Assembly: GCA_017475045.1 (NCBI GenBank)
Contig: JAFVGH010000151.1
Span: 1-43,964, forward strand
DNA length: 43,964 bases
Reading direction: 5' to 3'
From: Fibrobacter sp.
Lineage (GTDB): Bacteria; Fibrobacterota; Fibrobacteria; Fibrobacterales; Fibrobacteraceae
The notes beneath the pieces are model-generated. The model searched no databases and had not been told where the DNA came from. It worked only from the letters and a program-made list of their open reading frames with translations. Made by a program: the position numbers and the translations under genes. Positions 15,580 to 23,400 of the stretch are shown here, piece by piece (the stretch's first letter is position 1; every line of letters starts with the position of its first letter).

Positions 15580-16866
15580 TTAAATAGCGTTCAGAGCCTG
15601 ATCGAGGTCGTTGATAATGTCCTCGTAGTGTTCCGTTCCAATAGAGAGGCGGATGGTAGCAGGCGAAATCCCGGCTGCGGCGAGTTCTTCCGGAGTAAGT
15701 TCCGAGTGGGTCGTTGTGTAAGGGTGCACCACCAGGCTCTTCACGTCGGCCACGTTGGCAAGCAGGCTGAAAATCTTGAGGCTATCGATGAACTTGAAGG
15801 CTTCGGCCTGGCCGCCCTTCACATCGAAGGTGAAAATAGAACCACCGCCATTGGGGAAGTAGCGCTCGTAAAGCTTATGGTCCGGATGATCAGCGAAGCT
15901 GGGGTGGTTCACCTTGGCCACCTTCGGGTGCTTCGAGAGGAATTCCAAAACCTTCTTGGTGTTTTCCACATGACGGTCCAAACGGAGCGACAGCGTTTCG
16001 GTACCCTGAAGCAGGAGGAACGCATTGAACGGAGAAATCGCGGCACCTTCATCGCGGAGAAGAATGGCGCGGATGTAGACGATGTAGGCAGCGGCGCCAG
16101 CAGCGGCCGTGAAGGGCACGCCATAGCTGGGGTTGGTCTCGGTGAACTGAGGGAACTTGCCGCTTGCAGCCCAATCAAACTTACCACCGTCAACGATGAT
16201 GCCGCCGAGAGTGGTGCCATGGCCACCGATGAACTTGGTGGCGGAATGAATCACGATATCGGCACCGTGTTCCAGCGGGCGAATCAGGTAAGGAGTTCCA
16301 AAGGTGTTATCGATAAGCACCGGAATCCCCCGCTTGTGGGCAATCTCAGAAATGGCCTCGATATCCGGAATATCGGAATGGGGGTTGCCCAGAGTCTCGA
16401 TGAGCACCAGCTTCGTGTTGTCCTTGATGGAGCTTTCCACTTCCTTCAGGTCGCGGGTGTTCACGAAGGTGGTCTCGATACCGAAGGGGCGAAGCGTGTG
16501 CTGCAACAGGTTGTAGGTACCACCGTAAATGGTACGCTGGGCCACCACATGATCACCCTTGCGAGCAAGAGCCGTAATGGCGTAAGTCAGGGCTGCTGCA
16601 CCCGATGCGACAGCGAGGCCTGCAATACCACCTTCGAGGGCAGCGATACGCTTTTCAAAAACATCCTGGGTGGTATTGGTGAGGCGTCCATAGATGTTGC
16701 CAGCGTCTTTCAGATGAAAGCGATCAGAAGCATGCTGAGCGCTATGAAAAACGTAAGAGGTGGTCTGGTAAATGGGTACTGCACGAGAATCGGTGGCGGG
16801 GTCTGCCTGTTCCTGACCAACGTGGAGCTGAAGCGTTTCAAAATGAAGTTTGTTCTGTGTAGTCAT
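15580..16866 (-). CDS. metY: O-acetylhomoserine sulfhydrylase (Cys/Met metabolism PLP enzyme)
   Basis: Forms homocysteine from O-acetylhomoserine and sulfide, or cysteine from acetylserine. 428 residues, the usual length for MetY and longer than MetB/MetC. Conserved blocks: TLQLHVGQEQADPATDSRAV, PIYQTTSYVF, IYGRLTNTTQDVFEKRIAALEGG, and SATKFIGGHGTTLGG with PLP Lys211. SLLANVADVKSLVVHP and SIGTEHYEDIINDL are near the C-terminus. It is first in a two-gene unit with cysK. Its promoter region holds a TTGACG/TATCTT pair and a CCTAT/TAGG dyad that also occurs upstream of the LysR gene. Confidence 0.94.
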   Translation of the reverse strand: MTTQNKLHFETLQLHVGQEQADPATDSRAVPIYQTTSYVFHSAQHASDRFHLKDAGNIYGRLTNTTQDVFEKRIAALEGGIAGLAVASGAAALTYAITALARKGDHVVAQRTIYGGTYNLLQHTLRPFGIETTFVNTRDLKEVESSIKDNTKLVLIETLGNPHSDIPDIEAISEIAHKRGIPVLIDNTFGTPYLIRPLEHGADIVIHSATKFIGGHGTTLGGIIVDGGKFDWAASGKFPQFTETNPSYGVPFTAAAGAAAYIVYIRAILLRDEGAAISPFNAFLLLQGTETLSLRLDRHVENTKKVLEFLSKHPKVAKVNHPSFADHPDHKLYERYFPNGGGSIFTFDVKGGQAEAFKFIDSLKIFSLLANVADVKSLVVHPYTTTHSELTPEELAAAGISPATIRLSIGTEHYEDIINDLDQALNAI

Positions 16867-16892
16867 TGTTGAAGTCCTTTTTAGTTTTATTA

Positions 16893-16909
16893 CCTATCAA
16901 TTTTGTAGG
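16893..16909. promoter_or_regulatory. Candidate LysR operator at metY
   Basis: CCTATCAATTTTGTAGG is an inverted repeat that contains the T-N11-A core typical of LysR-type sites. It sits at the predicted metY transcription start. The same architecture, CCTAT-N8-TAGG, occurs at 17994-18010 upstream of the LysR gene. Confidence 0.5.
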
Positions 16910-16913
16910 GAAT

Positions 16914-16942
16914 AAGATAGAATAAGGACTTCTCCACGTCAA
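16914..16942 (-). promoter_or_regulatory. metY-cysK promoter
   Basis: On the minus strand TTGACG (16942-16937) is separated by 17 bases from TATCTT (16919-16914), a good vegetative-sigma layout 48 bases before the metY ATG. The spacer carries GAAGTCCTT, the exact reverse complement of the AAGGACTTC at the metY Shine-Dalgarno (16871-16879). Confidence 0.6.
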
Positions 16943-17000
16943 CCCATAGAGTAATACTATTTAACTTTAGGTAGTTATAGCTTTTATTTATATCAGCTAC

Positions 17001-17927
17001 TTAGCTTTTGCAATTTGACAGGTACTTGACCAGGTTTTCTACGTAGCGTTCGCCCACCATGCCAAGCAGCATATTGCGTTTGCAAATGTAGCCTATCTCC
17101 ATAACACGGTGTGCTTCTTCGCTCTTGTCCCTAAAAGGTACAGCCAAATAATCCGAGCCATTCAATTCCTCGCAGATTATTCCAGAGCACAACGTGTAGC
17201 CGTTCAAGCCAATCATCAAATTCAACATAGTGGCACGGTCATTTGCCTTAATGGTACGGTTATACTCGTTCGTACTTAAAATTTCTTCGGCAAAATAAAA
17301 GGATCCGTTATCGCCCTGCTCAAAGGAAAGGCACGGGTAATCTTCCAGTTGCTTCAAGGTGATATACTTGTTTCCGGCCAGGGGGTGTCCTTTCCAAAGA
17401 TAGACGTAAGCCTTACATTCAATGAGCTTATGAAATTCAAGGTCACGAGCGTCCAACAAGTTACTGATAATTTTCCGATTAAAGTCGCTTAGGTAAAGAA
17501 TGCCTATATCGCTCTTGAAAGCAGCAACGTCTTCGATGACTTCTTTAGTACGGGTTTCACGAATAGCAAAATCATATTTATCGGTATCAAACTCCTTGAC
17601 AGTCTCCACAAAGCTCTTCACCGCAAATGAATAGTGTTGAGTCGAAACACCAAATTTTTTCTTTCGTTTTCCTATTCTGCCGTATTTTTCAAGTACCGAT
17701 TCATAATGTTCATAGAGTTCACGGGAATAGGCGATAAATTCCTCCCCTTCGCTCGTCAGGGAGATTCCTCGACTCGTGCGATTGAAGATCAGGATGTTCA
17801 ATTCATCTTCCAAATCGCGAATTGCCGCCGTCAAAGACGGCTGCGAAACACAGAGTTTTTCGGCAGCCTTGTTAAAGGAACCCATTTCAGCAATACCAAT
17901 GGCATAACGAAGTTGTTGTAAAGTCAT
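17001..17927 (-). CDS. LysR-type transcriptional regulator, probably of sulfur genes
   Basis: 308 residues from ATG 17927, which has AGGA nine bases upstream; starts at 17936 and 17945 (TTG) are possible. The N-terminal winged helix is canonical: MTLQQLRYAIGIAEMGSFNKAAEKL, then VSQPSLTAAIRDLEDELN and the FNRTSRGISLTSEGEEF wing. The C-terminal part is a periplasmic-binding-like effector domain. It lies upstream of metY on the same strand (134-base gap with the metY promoter) and is divergent from hisE. Position suggests control of metY-cysK. The effector, by analogy with CysB, could be an acetylated serine or homoserine, but this is inference. Confidence 0.92.
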   Translation of the reverse strand: MTLQQLRYAIGIAEMGSFNKAAEKLCVSQPSLTAAIRDLEDELNILIFNRTSRGISLTSEGEEFIAYSRELYEHYESVLEKYGRIGKRKKKFGVSTQHYSFAVKSFVETVKEFDTDKYDFAIRETRTKEVIEDVAAFKSDIGILYLSDFNRKIISNLLDARDLEFHKLIECKAYVYLWKGHPLAGNKYITLKQLEDYPCLSFEQGDNGSFYFAEEILSTNEYNRTIKANDRATMLNLMIGLNGYTLCSGIICEELNGSDYLAVPFRDKSEEAHRVMEIGYICKRNMLLGMVGERYVENLVKYLSNCKS

Positions 17928-17993
17928 AAAAGTCATTCCTGGCAAGGATAAAAAGCTTGGAAACCTCCGAACGAGGCAAAACTAAAAAATTTT

Positions 17994-18010
17994 CCTATAA
18001 TTTCAATAGG
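17994..18010. promoter_or_regulatory. Candidate LysR operator upstream of the LysR gene
   Basis: CCTATAATTTCAATAGG, flanked to give 7-base perfect arms TTCCTAT and ATAGGAA with a 7-base spacer. It contains a T-N11-A core and matches the site at 16893-16909. It lies 67 bases before the LysR start codon and suggests autoregulation. Confidence 0.5.
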
Positions 18011-18080
18011 AAGAACAAAAAAAAGACCTGATGTTTTCGTTTCTATACCGAACAATACGGGTATTTCGGTCATAAAAGTT

Positions 18081-18108
18081 TTGGATACGCCCCTCATTTT
18101 TCTATCTT
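18081..18108 (+). promoter_or_regulatory. hisE operon promoter
   Basis: TTGGAT (18081-18086), 16 bases, then TATCTT (18103-18108), followed 27 bases later by the hisE ATG with AAGAGGT Shine-Dalgarno. Upstream, an inverted repeat ACCGAA-N12-TTCGGT (18047-18070) could bind a regulator. Confidence 0.5.
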
Positions 18109-18135
18109 TTGCCCGTAAAAATCAAGAGGTCTATT

Positions 18136-18396
18136 ATGACATTTGAAGAGATGTACGCCCTGGCATGCCAGCGCAAAAAGGACATGCCCGAAGGCAAGGG
18201 AACCACGGAACTGTTCAAGAAAGGCCCCCACGGCATCGGCAAGAAGCTGGTGGAAGAAGCCGCCGAAAGCTGGATGGCCGCCCGTTTCGAAAGCCGCGAC
18301 GCCCAGTGCCTGGAACTGTCGCAGGTGCTCTACTACGTGGCCGTGATGATGGCTGAAAAAGGTCTAACCCTGGAAGAGGTGTACGCAAAGCTATGA
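18136..18396 (+). CDS. hisE: Phosphoribosyl-ATP pyrophosphatase
   Basis: Second step of histidine synthesis: hydrolyses phosphoribosyl-ATP to phosphoribosyl-AMP and pyrophosphate. 86 residues, the size of a free-standing HisE. The MazG-like core is visible: GPHGIGKKLVEEAAESWMAA (metal-binding Glu pair), then LELSQVLYYVAVMMAEKGLTLEEVYAKL. ATG 18136 has a Shine-Dalgarno (AAGAGGT), unlike the upstream in-frame start at 18109. It overlaps hisG by four bases (ATGA), so the first two enzymes of the pathway are coupled, although the rest of the his genes are not here. Confidence 0.93.
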   Translation: MTFEEMYALACQRKKDMPEGKGTTELFKKGPHGIGKKLVEEAAESWMAARFESRDAQCLELSQVLYYVAVMMAEKGLTLEEVYAKL

Positions 18397-19232
18397 TCAA
18401 GGTCGCTCTCCCCAACAAGGGCATGCTCTTCGAGCCTACCCAGGAACTTTTGAAGGCTTGCGGCTACAAGGCATCTAAGCCCTACAAGACTCTGACCCAG
18501 CTGGACACCAAGAACGGCATCGAGTTCTTCTTCTTGCGTCCAAGCGACATTCCCATGTACGTGGGCCGTGGCATTATTGACGCGGGCATTACCGGTATCG
18601 ACTTCAACGCCGAAGCCAAGAGCCCCGCCGTGAAGGTGCTGGACCTGCCCTTTGGCGCCTCCAAGATGTGCGCCGCCGTGCCTAACGACAGCCCGGTGCA
18701 GAGCCTGGACGAACTGAAAGACAAGACCATCGCCACCAGCTTCCCCAACATTGTGGAAGGTTTCTACAAGAAGCCCATGGACTTTGTAGTGCTGGAAGGC
18801 GCCGTAGAGATTTCCGTGAGCCTGGGCGTGGCTGACGCCATCGTCGACGTGGTGGAAACCGGCACAACGCTGAAGCAGGCAGGGCTGCGCATTGTGGGCG
18901 AGCCGCTGTTCAGGAGCAACGCCGCCCTGTTCTGCAACCCGCAGAAGACGGGTCTGGAAGAGGTGCACACCCTGATCCGCCGTATCGAGGGCAAGCTGGT
19001 TGCTCAGTCGTACATGATGATCGAGTACGACTGCCCCGCTGAGCTGTTGCAGAAGGCCTGCGACCTGACCCCCGGTCTCGACGCCCCTACGGTCACCAAG
19101 CTCCACGGCCGGGAATGGTATTCCGTGAAGGCCATGGTCCCGCAAGAAGAAGCCAACGCCATCATGGACAAGCTCTGGGATGCCGGCGCCAGGAGCATTC
19201 TGCTGTTCGGCATCAAGAGCGCAAGAATCTAA
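18393..19232 (+). CDS. hisG: ATP phosphoribosyltransferase, long form
   Basis: First and committed step of histidine synthesis, joining ATP and PRPP. 279 residues, the long form with a C-terminal ACT-like regulatory domain (about 205-279, ending ARSILLFGIKSARI), so no HisZ partner is needed and feedback by histidine is expected from the family. Catalytic-domain motifs: MIKVALPNKGML, DIPMYVGRGIIDAGITGIDF, ATSFPNIVEGFYKK, and GVADAIVDVVETGTTLKQAGL, the PRPP-binding loop. Overlaps hisE (ATGA at 18393). Confidence 0.95.
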   Translation: MIKVALPNKGMLFEPTQELLKACGYKASKPYKTLTQLDTKNGIEFFFLRPSDIPMYVGRGIIDAGITGIDFNAEAKSPAVKVLDLPFGASKMCAAVPNDSPVQSLDELKDKTIATSFPNIVEGFYKKPMDFVVLEGAVEISVSLGVADAIVDVVETGTTLKQAGLRIVGEPLFRSNAALFCNPQKTGLEEVHTLIRRIEGKLVAQSYMMIEYDCPAELLQKACDLTPGLDAPTVTKLHGREWYSVKAMVPQEEANAIMDKLWDAGARSILLFGIKSARI

Positions 19233-19235
19233 CGC

Positions 19236-20471
19236 ATGCTTTCTCTCGCTTACCTAGCACGACAGCCTATCCTCGACCGCGAGGGTAAAATTTACGCCTA
19301 CGAACTGCTGTTCCGCGATTCTCCGGACAGCGATACTGCCGTTATTGCCAACGACAACCTGGCTACCGCCCAGGTGCTGGAAAACGTTCTCACCAACATC
19401 GGGCTCCCGCGGCTCATCGGCGAAAACAAGGCCTTTGTGAACTGCAACCGGGAAATGCTCCTGGACAACATCTTCAAGCTGCTGAACCCCAAGTGGTTCG
19501 TGCTGGAGATTCTGGAAGATGTGGAGGTGGACGCCTCCCTGGTGAACGCGGTGGCCCACTACAAGGAGCGCGGTTTCGAGCTGGCCCTGGACGACTTCAT
19601 TTTCAACCAGGAATTCCTGACCCGCTTTGAGCCCCTGTTCCCCTATGTGTCTTATGTGAAGATGGACCTGGTGGACAACAGCGCCGAAGCCATGAAGCAG
19701 GCGGCGGAATTTTTCAGGGCGAAAGGCATCAAGCTCTTGGCCGAAAAGGTAGAAGACGCCGCCACCTACAAGACCTGCTTTAACCTGGGCTATGACTTTT
19801 TCCAGGGGTTCTACTTTGCAAGGCCCGAACTGGTGACCGGCAAGAAGCTGGACTCCACCTCGGAGGCCATCATCAAACTTTTGTTCCTGCTGCGCACCCA
19901 CCCCTCCTTGGACGAGGCCAGCACCAACCTGGAAGCCTACCCCGACATCGCCGAGAACTTCTTGAAGTTCGTGAATTCCAAGGCGGGCTATGTAAGCAAG
20001 CGTATCGAGAAGGTCCGCGACGCCATCGCCTGGGTGGGGCTACGGCATATACAGGAATGGCTCACCCTTGTTCTGTACGCCCGGCCTGAATTCGGCAAGA
20101 CGCCCCAGAGTTCGCCCCTGTTCCAGAACGCCACCCACCGCGCCCGCTTTATGGAGATCATCACCCGCTTTATCGGTGGCACTGACGATGACCTGCCGGC
20201 GAAGGCCTACATGGTGGGGCTTATCAGCCGCGTGGACGCCCTGGTGGGCACCCCTCTCGAGAACATCTTGAACGTCTCCCCCATGGACGACGACATCCGC
20301 GAGGCACTGCTGCACAGGAAAGGCCTGCTGGGCAACCTGCTGACCCTGGCCGACGCAGTGGAGCAAGACGACAAGTCCACCATCGCGCAACAGCTGAAAG
20401 ACCTGAAGATTTCGACCAACCTACTGAACCGTTGCGTCTACGACGCCTACAGCTGGTCCCATGAACGCTGA
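19236..20471 (+). CDS. EAL-HDOD two-domain signalling protein (YuxH-type)
   Basis: 411 residues, cytoplasmic. The N-terminal EAL-like domain (about 1-205) has LARQPILDREGKIYAYELLF, FVNCNREML, VLEILEDV, LALDDF, VKMDLVD, LLAEKVED and FFQGFYFARP. Most metal-ligand positions of EAL phosphodiesterases are present, but loop 6 after DDF lacks the usual GTGYSSL, as in the YuxH group. The C-terminal HDOD domain (about 205-405) has VGLRHIQEWLTLVLYARPEF. Such proteins usually act as signalling scaffolds; c-di-GMP hydrolysis is uncertain. It lies between hisG (3-base gap) and recR (11-base overlap), so it is expressed with housekeeping genes. Confidence 0.88.
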   Translation: MLSLAYLARQPILDREGKIYAYELLFRDSPDSDTAVIANDNLATAQVLENVLTNIGLPRLIGENKAFVNCNREMLLDNIFKLLNPKWFVLEILEDVEVDASLVNAVAHYKERGFELALDDFIFNQEFLTRFEPLFPYVSYVKMDLVDNSAEAMKQAAEFFRAKGIKLLAEKVEDAATYKTCFNLGYDFFQGFYFARPELVTGKKLDSTSEAIIKLLFLLRTHPSLDEASTNLEAYPDIAENFLKFVNSKAGYVSKRIEKVRDAIAWVGLRHIQEWLTLVLYARPEFGKTPQSSPLFQNATHRARFMEIITRFIGGTDDDLPAKAYMVGLISRVDALVGTPLENILNVSPMDDDIREALLHRKGLLGNLLTLADAVEQDDKSTIAQQLKDLKISTNLLNRCVYDAYSWSHER

Positions 20472-21057
20472 GCCCCAAAGCCTGGAAAACCTCATCGGCG
20501 AGTTCGCCAGCCTGCCCGGAATCGGCCGCAAGACCGCCCGGAGGCTCGCCTACCATGTGCTGACCCGCTCCAAAGAAGACGTAGCACAGTTCGCCCAGGC
20601 TTTGACTGCAGCGGCTGAGAACGTTCACCCCTGCCCCAAATGCTTTTGCTTTACGGACCAAGATGTCTGCCCCATCTGTACCGAGCGGGCCGACGCCAAG
20701 GCCATCTGCGTGGTGGAGAAAAGCTCCGACATTTTGCCCTTTGAACGCTCCGGCATTTTCAAGGGACTTTACTTTGTTCTAGGCGGGGTCATCTCGCCTC
20801 TAGATGGCGTAGGCCCCGAGCAGCTCCACCTGCCAGAGCTGGTGGAACGTATCAAAGCAGAACAGATCGAAGAGCTGGTGCTGGCCCTAGGGTCTAGTCC
20901 CGAAGCAGACAGTACCGCCCTGATGATCGACCGCATGCTCGCCGGCATAAACGTGAAACGCACCCGGCTTGCCCGTGGAATTCCCATGGGGAGCGACCTG
21001 GAATTTGTAGACGAAGTCACCATGCTCCGTGCCTTCGAAGGGAGGGTCAGCCTGTGA
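20461..21057 (+). CDS. recR: Recombination protein RecR
   Basis: Works with RecF and RecO to load RecA at gaps. 198 residues, standard. N-terminal helix-hairpin-helix LPGIGRKTARRLAYHVL (about 18-34), zinc finger CPKCFCFTDQDVCPIC (about 59-74), Toprim domain (IKAEQIEELVLALGSSPEAD), then TRLARGIPMGSDLEFVD and the C-terminal tail. ATG 20461 lies inside the end of the EAL-HDOD gene. The stop overlaps the GTG of engB (GTGA, 21054-21057). Confidence 0.96.
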   Translation: MNAEPQSLENLIGEFASLPGIGRKTARRLAYHVLTRSKEDVAQFAQALTAAAENVHPCPKCFCFTDQDVCPICTERADAKAICVVEKSSDILPFERSGIFKGLYFVLGGVISPLDGVGPEQLHLPELVERIKAEQIEELVLALGSSPEADSTALMIDRMLAGINVKRTRLARGIPMGSDLEFVDEVTMLRAFEGRVSL

Positions 21058-21677
21058 ACCCGGTAAAGTTCGACTCCATCGAAATTACAAGCGCCGAATT
21101 CGTAAAAAGCGCCGTCTCCCTGAAGGGTCTCCCCGAAGAGCGGCTCCCCCAGGTAGGGTTCCTCGGGCGCTCCAACGTAGGCAAATCTTCCCTGATGAAC
21201 GCCCTCATGGGCCAGAAAAGCCTGGTGAAGGTTAGTTCTACCCCCGGAAAGACCCGCGAATTGAACTTCTTTAAAGTCAACGGCAAGTTTTTTCTTGTAG
21301 ATTTACCAGGAGTGGGCTTCGCCAAAGTCAGCATCCAGAAACGCGACGAGATGGGCGACTTTATCCGCGAATACGTGGAAAAGTGCAAGGACCTGCGGGG
21401 AATCATCTACCTGGTAGACATCCGCCACGGGGGTACCGCCATCGACATCGAGACGGTGGAAAGCATCCGTGCCACGGGCTGCCCCGTGCTGGTGGTGGCA
21501 AGCAAGCGCGACAAGGTGAACCAGTCGGAGTTTGCAAAGAACACGAAGCTCATCCAGGAACGCATGGGGCTGGATTCGAAACCTCTGGCCGTAAGCGCCC
21601 TGAAAAAGACAGGCCTTGACCATCTCTGGCAAGAGATTCTGAAGGCCGTCAACGGGAACGAGCTAGTTGAGAAGTAG
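21054..21677 (+). CDS. engB: Ribosome biogenesis GTPase EngB/YsxC
   Basis: Essential TRAFAC GTPase for 50S assembly. 207 residues. G1 GRSNVGKSS (about 36-44), G2 region STPGKTRELNFF, G3 DLPGVGFAK, G4 SKRDKVN (family usually TKxDK) and G5 VSALKKTGLD. The start is GTG with GGGAGGG ten bases upstream, inside recR. It is followed without any gap by the MlaE-like permease ATG. Confidence 0.94.
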   Translation: MNPVKFDSIEITSAEFVKSAVSLKGLPEERLPQVGFLGRSNVGKSSLMNALMGQKSLVKVSSTPGKTRELNFFKVNGKFFLVDLPGVGFAKVSIQKRDEMGDFIREYVEKCKDLRGIIYLVDIRHGGTAIDIETVESIRATGCPVLVVASKRDKVNQSEFAKNTKLIQERMGLDSKPLAVSALKKTGLDHLWQEILKAVNGNELVEK

Positions 21678-22559
21678 ATGGAGAACGCAGAAGAAAGAGT
21701 AGGCGCCTCGAAACTGACCCTGGTCGGAAAACTGTTCCACCACCTGGGGATGTTTTTCATGACCCGCACCCTGGGCCAGCAGGTATGCCTTTTCTTCCGC
21801 GCTATCGCCTCCATATTCTCCAAGACCCGCAGTTTCAAGACCGACTCCCGTAACGTCATTTTGCAGACCTTCTTTACCGGCGTAGAAATTTTCCCCATCC
21901 TGTTTATCGTGGCCACCCTTTTCGGTGCGGTGGTCATTGTGGAAGTCATGACCCTCATGGGCAAGATGGGCTTTGACGACGTGGTCGGCAACCTTGTGGT
22001 GGTAGTGATCATCCGTGAGTTGGGCCCTATCTTAACGGCATTCCTGATTGCAGGCCGAAGCGGCTCTTCCCTTACGACTTATGTGGGTAGCATGGTTATC
22101 AACTCCGAAGTAGACGCCCTGGCCACCATGGGCGTGGACCCCATCCGTTACCTGGTGATGCCCGGCCTGATCGGTGGTTCTATTGCCACACTCATCATGA
22201 CCATCTTCTTTAGCGGCAGTGCCATCGGGGCCGGATTCCTCATTACCAAGGCAGCCATCTTCCTTACCGGTAACGCCCTGAACCTGCAGCTCACCTGGGA
22301 CTACCTGAGCAACGAGATCCTGAAGGCTCTCTCCATCATGGACTTTGTGCTTATCATTGTCAAGCCGCTGGTGTTTGGCTGCATCATCACCATCAACGCC
22401 TGCTACCAGGCCCTGGACATTGCCCACGACGTACGCCAGGTGCCCAAGGCCACCTCCCGTTCCGTCATCAAGTCTTTCCTCTACATTGTTTGCGCCGACG
22501 TGGTTCTTTCGCTGTTCTATTTCTTCGATTACTTCAACGAACTGTCGAGAATTATCTAG
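21678..22559 (+). CDS. MlaE-family ABC transporter permease, second copy
   Basis: 293 residues, longer at the N-terminus than the copy at 1388-2170. The hallmark reads IRELGPILTAFLIAGRSGSS, then TYVGSMVINSEVDALATMGV. Five or six hydrophobic segments. It starts directly after the engB stop and is followed by its ATPase after ten bases. It is closer to the classic MlaE consensus (EVDAL, MGVDPIRYLVMP) than the first copy. An MCE/MlaD gene is absent here too. Lipid transport is inferred from the family. Confidence 0.92.
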   Translation: MENAEERVGASKLTLVGKLFHHLGMFFMTRTLGQQVCLFFRAIASIFSKTRSFKTDSRNVILQTFFTGVEIFPILFIVATLFGAVVIVEVMTLMGKMGFDDVVGNLVVVVIIRELGPILTAFLIAGRSGSSLTTYVGSMVINSEVDALATMGVDPIRYLVMPGLIGGSIATLIMTIFFSGSAIGAGFLITKAAIFLTGNALNLQLTWDYLSNEILKALSIMDFVLIIVKPLVFGCIITINACYQALDIAHDVRQVPKATSRSVIKSFLYIVCADVVLSLFYFFDYFNELSRII

Positions 22560-22569
22560 AGGTGGAAAA

Positions 22570-23385
22570 ATGCAAGACGAAGCACTGCGCATAGAAGATT
22601 TACACCTCACGTACCGGGGGCTTAACGGCACGGCTTTCTCGAAGCCCAGCGCTTACGGCTTTTTCAACACGGCGAAATCGGATGGCGATACCGAGCTGAT
22701 TTCGGGAGCGAACCTTTCCCTGAAACGTGGCGAGACCCTCTGCATAGGCGGGCCTTCTGGCCAGGGCAAGAGTGCGTTCCTTCGTGTAATCGCAGGGCTT
22801 GCCCGCCCAAGTTCCGGCAAGGTCTTCTACTTTGGCGAATACATTCCACCGGAACGCCTTACAGCCCTAGAAGTGGCCAAGCGCCAGGTGGGTCTGGTAT
22901 TCCAGAACGGGGCCCTGATTTCGAACCTGCGTGTCCGGGACAATATCGCACTGCCGCTCCGTTACCACAAGAAGGGTTCCGCCGCCGAAATCGAAGAAAA
23001 GATCAACATGGCCATGGACCTGATGCGCGTCCGCGACTGTGCGAACATGTTCCCCCACCAATTGAGCGTCGGCATGCAAAAACGCGTGGCCATCGCCCGT
23101 AGCTGGGCCATGGACCCCATGCTCCTCTTGATGGACGAACCTACGGCCGGGCTAGACAACTACAACCGTCGAAACCTGCTGCCCCTGATTGACAACATGC
23201 GGACCCTGTTTAAAACATCCATCATCATCATCACTCACGACCTGATGATGGCCAAGGAACTGGGCTGTAACCTGTGCTTTTTATACAGAAAGACTCTTAC
23301 CGAGCCTCACAGCTTTGACTACTGGCTCAACGCCGACAACGATATTTCAAAAGTACTGTTCCGCGATTTGCGGAACAGCGGGTAA
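22570..23385 (+). CDS. ABC transporter ATP-binding protein paired with the MlaE-like permease
   Basis: 271 residues. ATG 22570 follows a GAGGTGG Shine-Dalgarno; a longer open frame to 22345 only shadows the permease gene. Walker A is GGPSGQGKS (about 60-68) and Walker B LLLMDEPTAGLD. The signature is LSVGMQKRVAIARS, with Val where LSGGM is normal. An insert of about 25 residues (GLNGTAFSKPSAYGFFNTAK) separates the first two strands, unlike the ATPase at 577-1371. Last gene of the hisE-led run, convergent with FISUMP lipoprotein 3. Confidence 0.9.
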   Translation: MQDEALRIEDLHLTYRGLNGTAFSKPSAYGFFNTAKSDGDTELISGANLSLKRGETLCIGGPSGQGKSAFLRVIAGLARPSSGKVFYFGEYIPPERLTALEVAKRQVGLVFQNGALISNLRVRDNIALPLRYHKKGSAAEIEEKINMAMDLMRVRDCANMFPHQLSVGMQKRVAIARSWAMDPMLLLMDEPTAGLDNYNRRNLLPLIDNMRTLFKTSIIIITHDLMMAKELGCNLCFLYRKTLTEPHSFDYWLNADNDISKVLFRDLRNSG

Positions 23386-23400
23386 GCACTTCTTTCGCTA

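Noticed and set aside
15628..16872. 414-codon open frame on the plus strand opposite metY
   Set aside because: It mirrors metY, which has full family motifs. The translated product is rich in His/Arg/Gly without any known domain, as expected for an antisense shadow in G/C-rich third-position DNA.
16867..16940. SAM riboswitch in the metY leader
   Set aside because: I could not fit SAM-I, SAM-II or SAM-IV conserved cores. The dyad fits a LysR-type site better, and the predicted promoter lies inside the structure.
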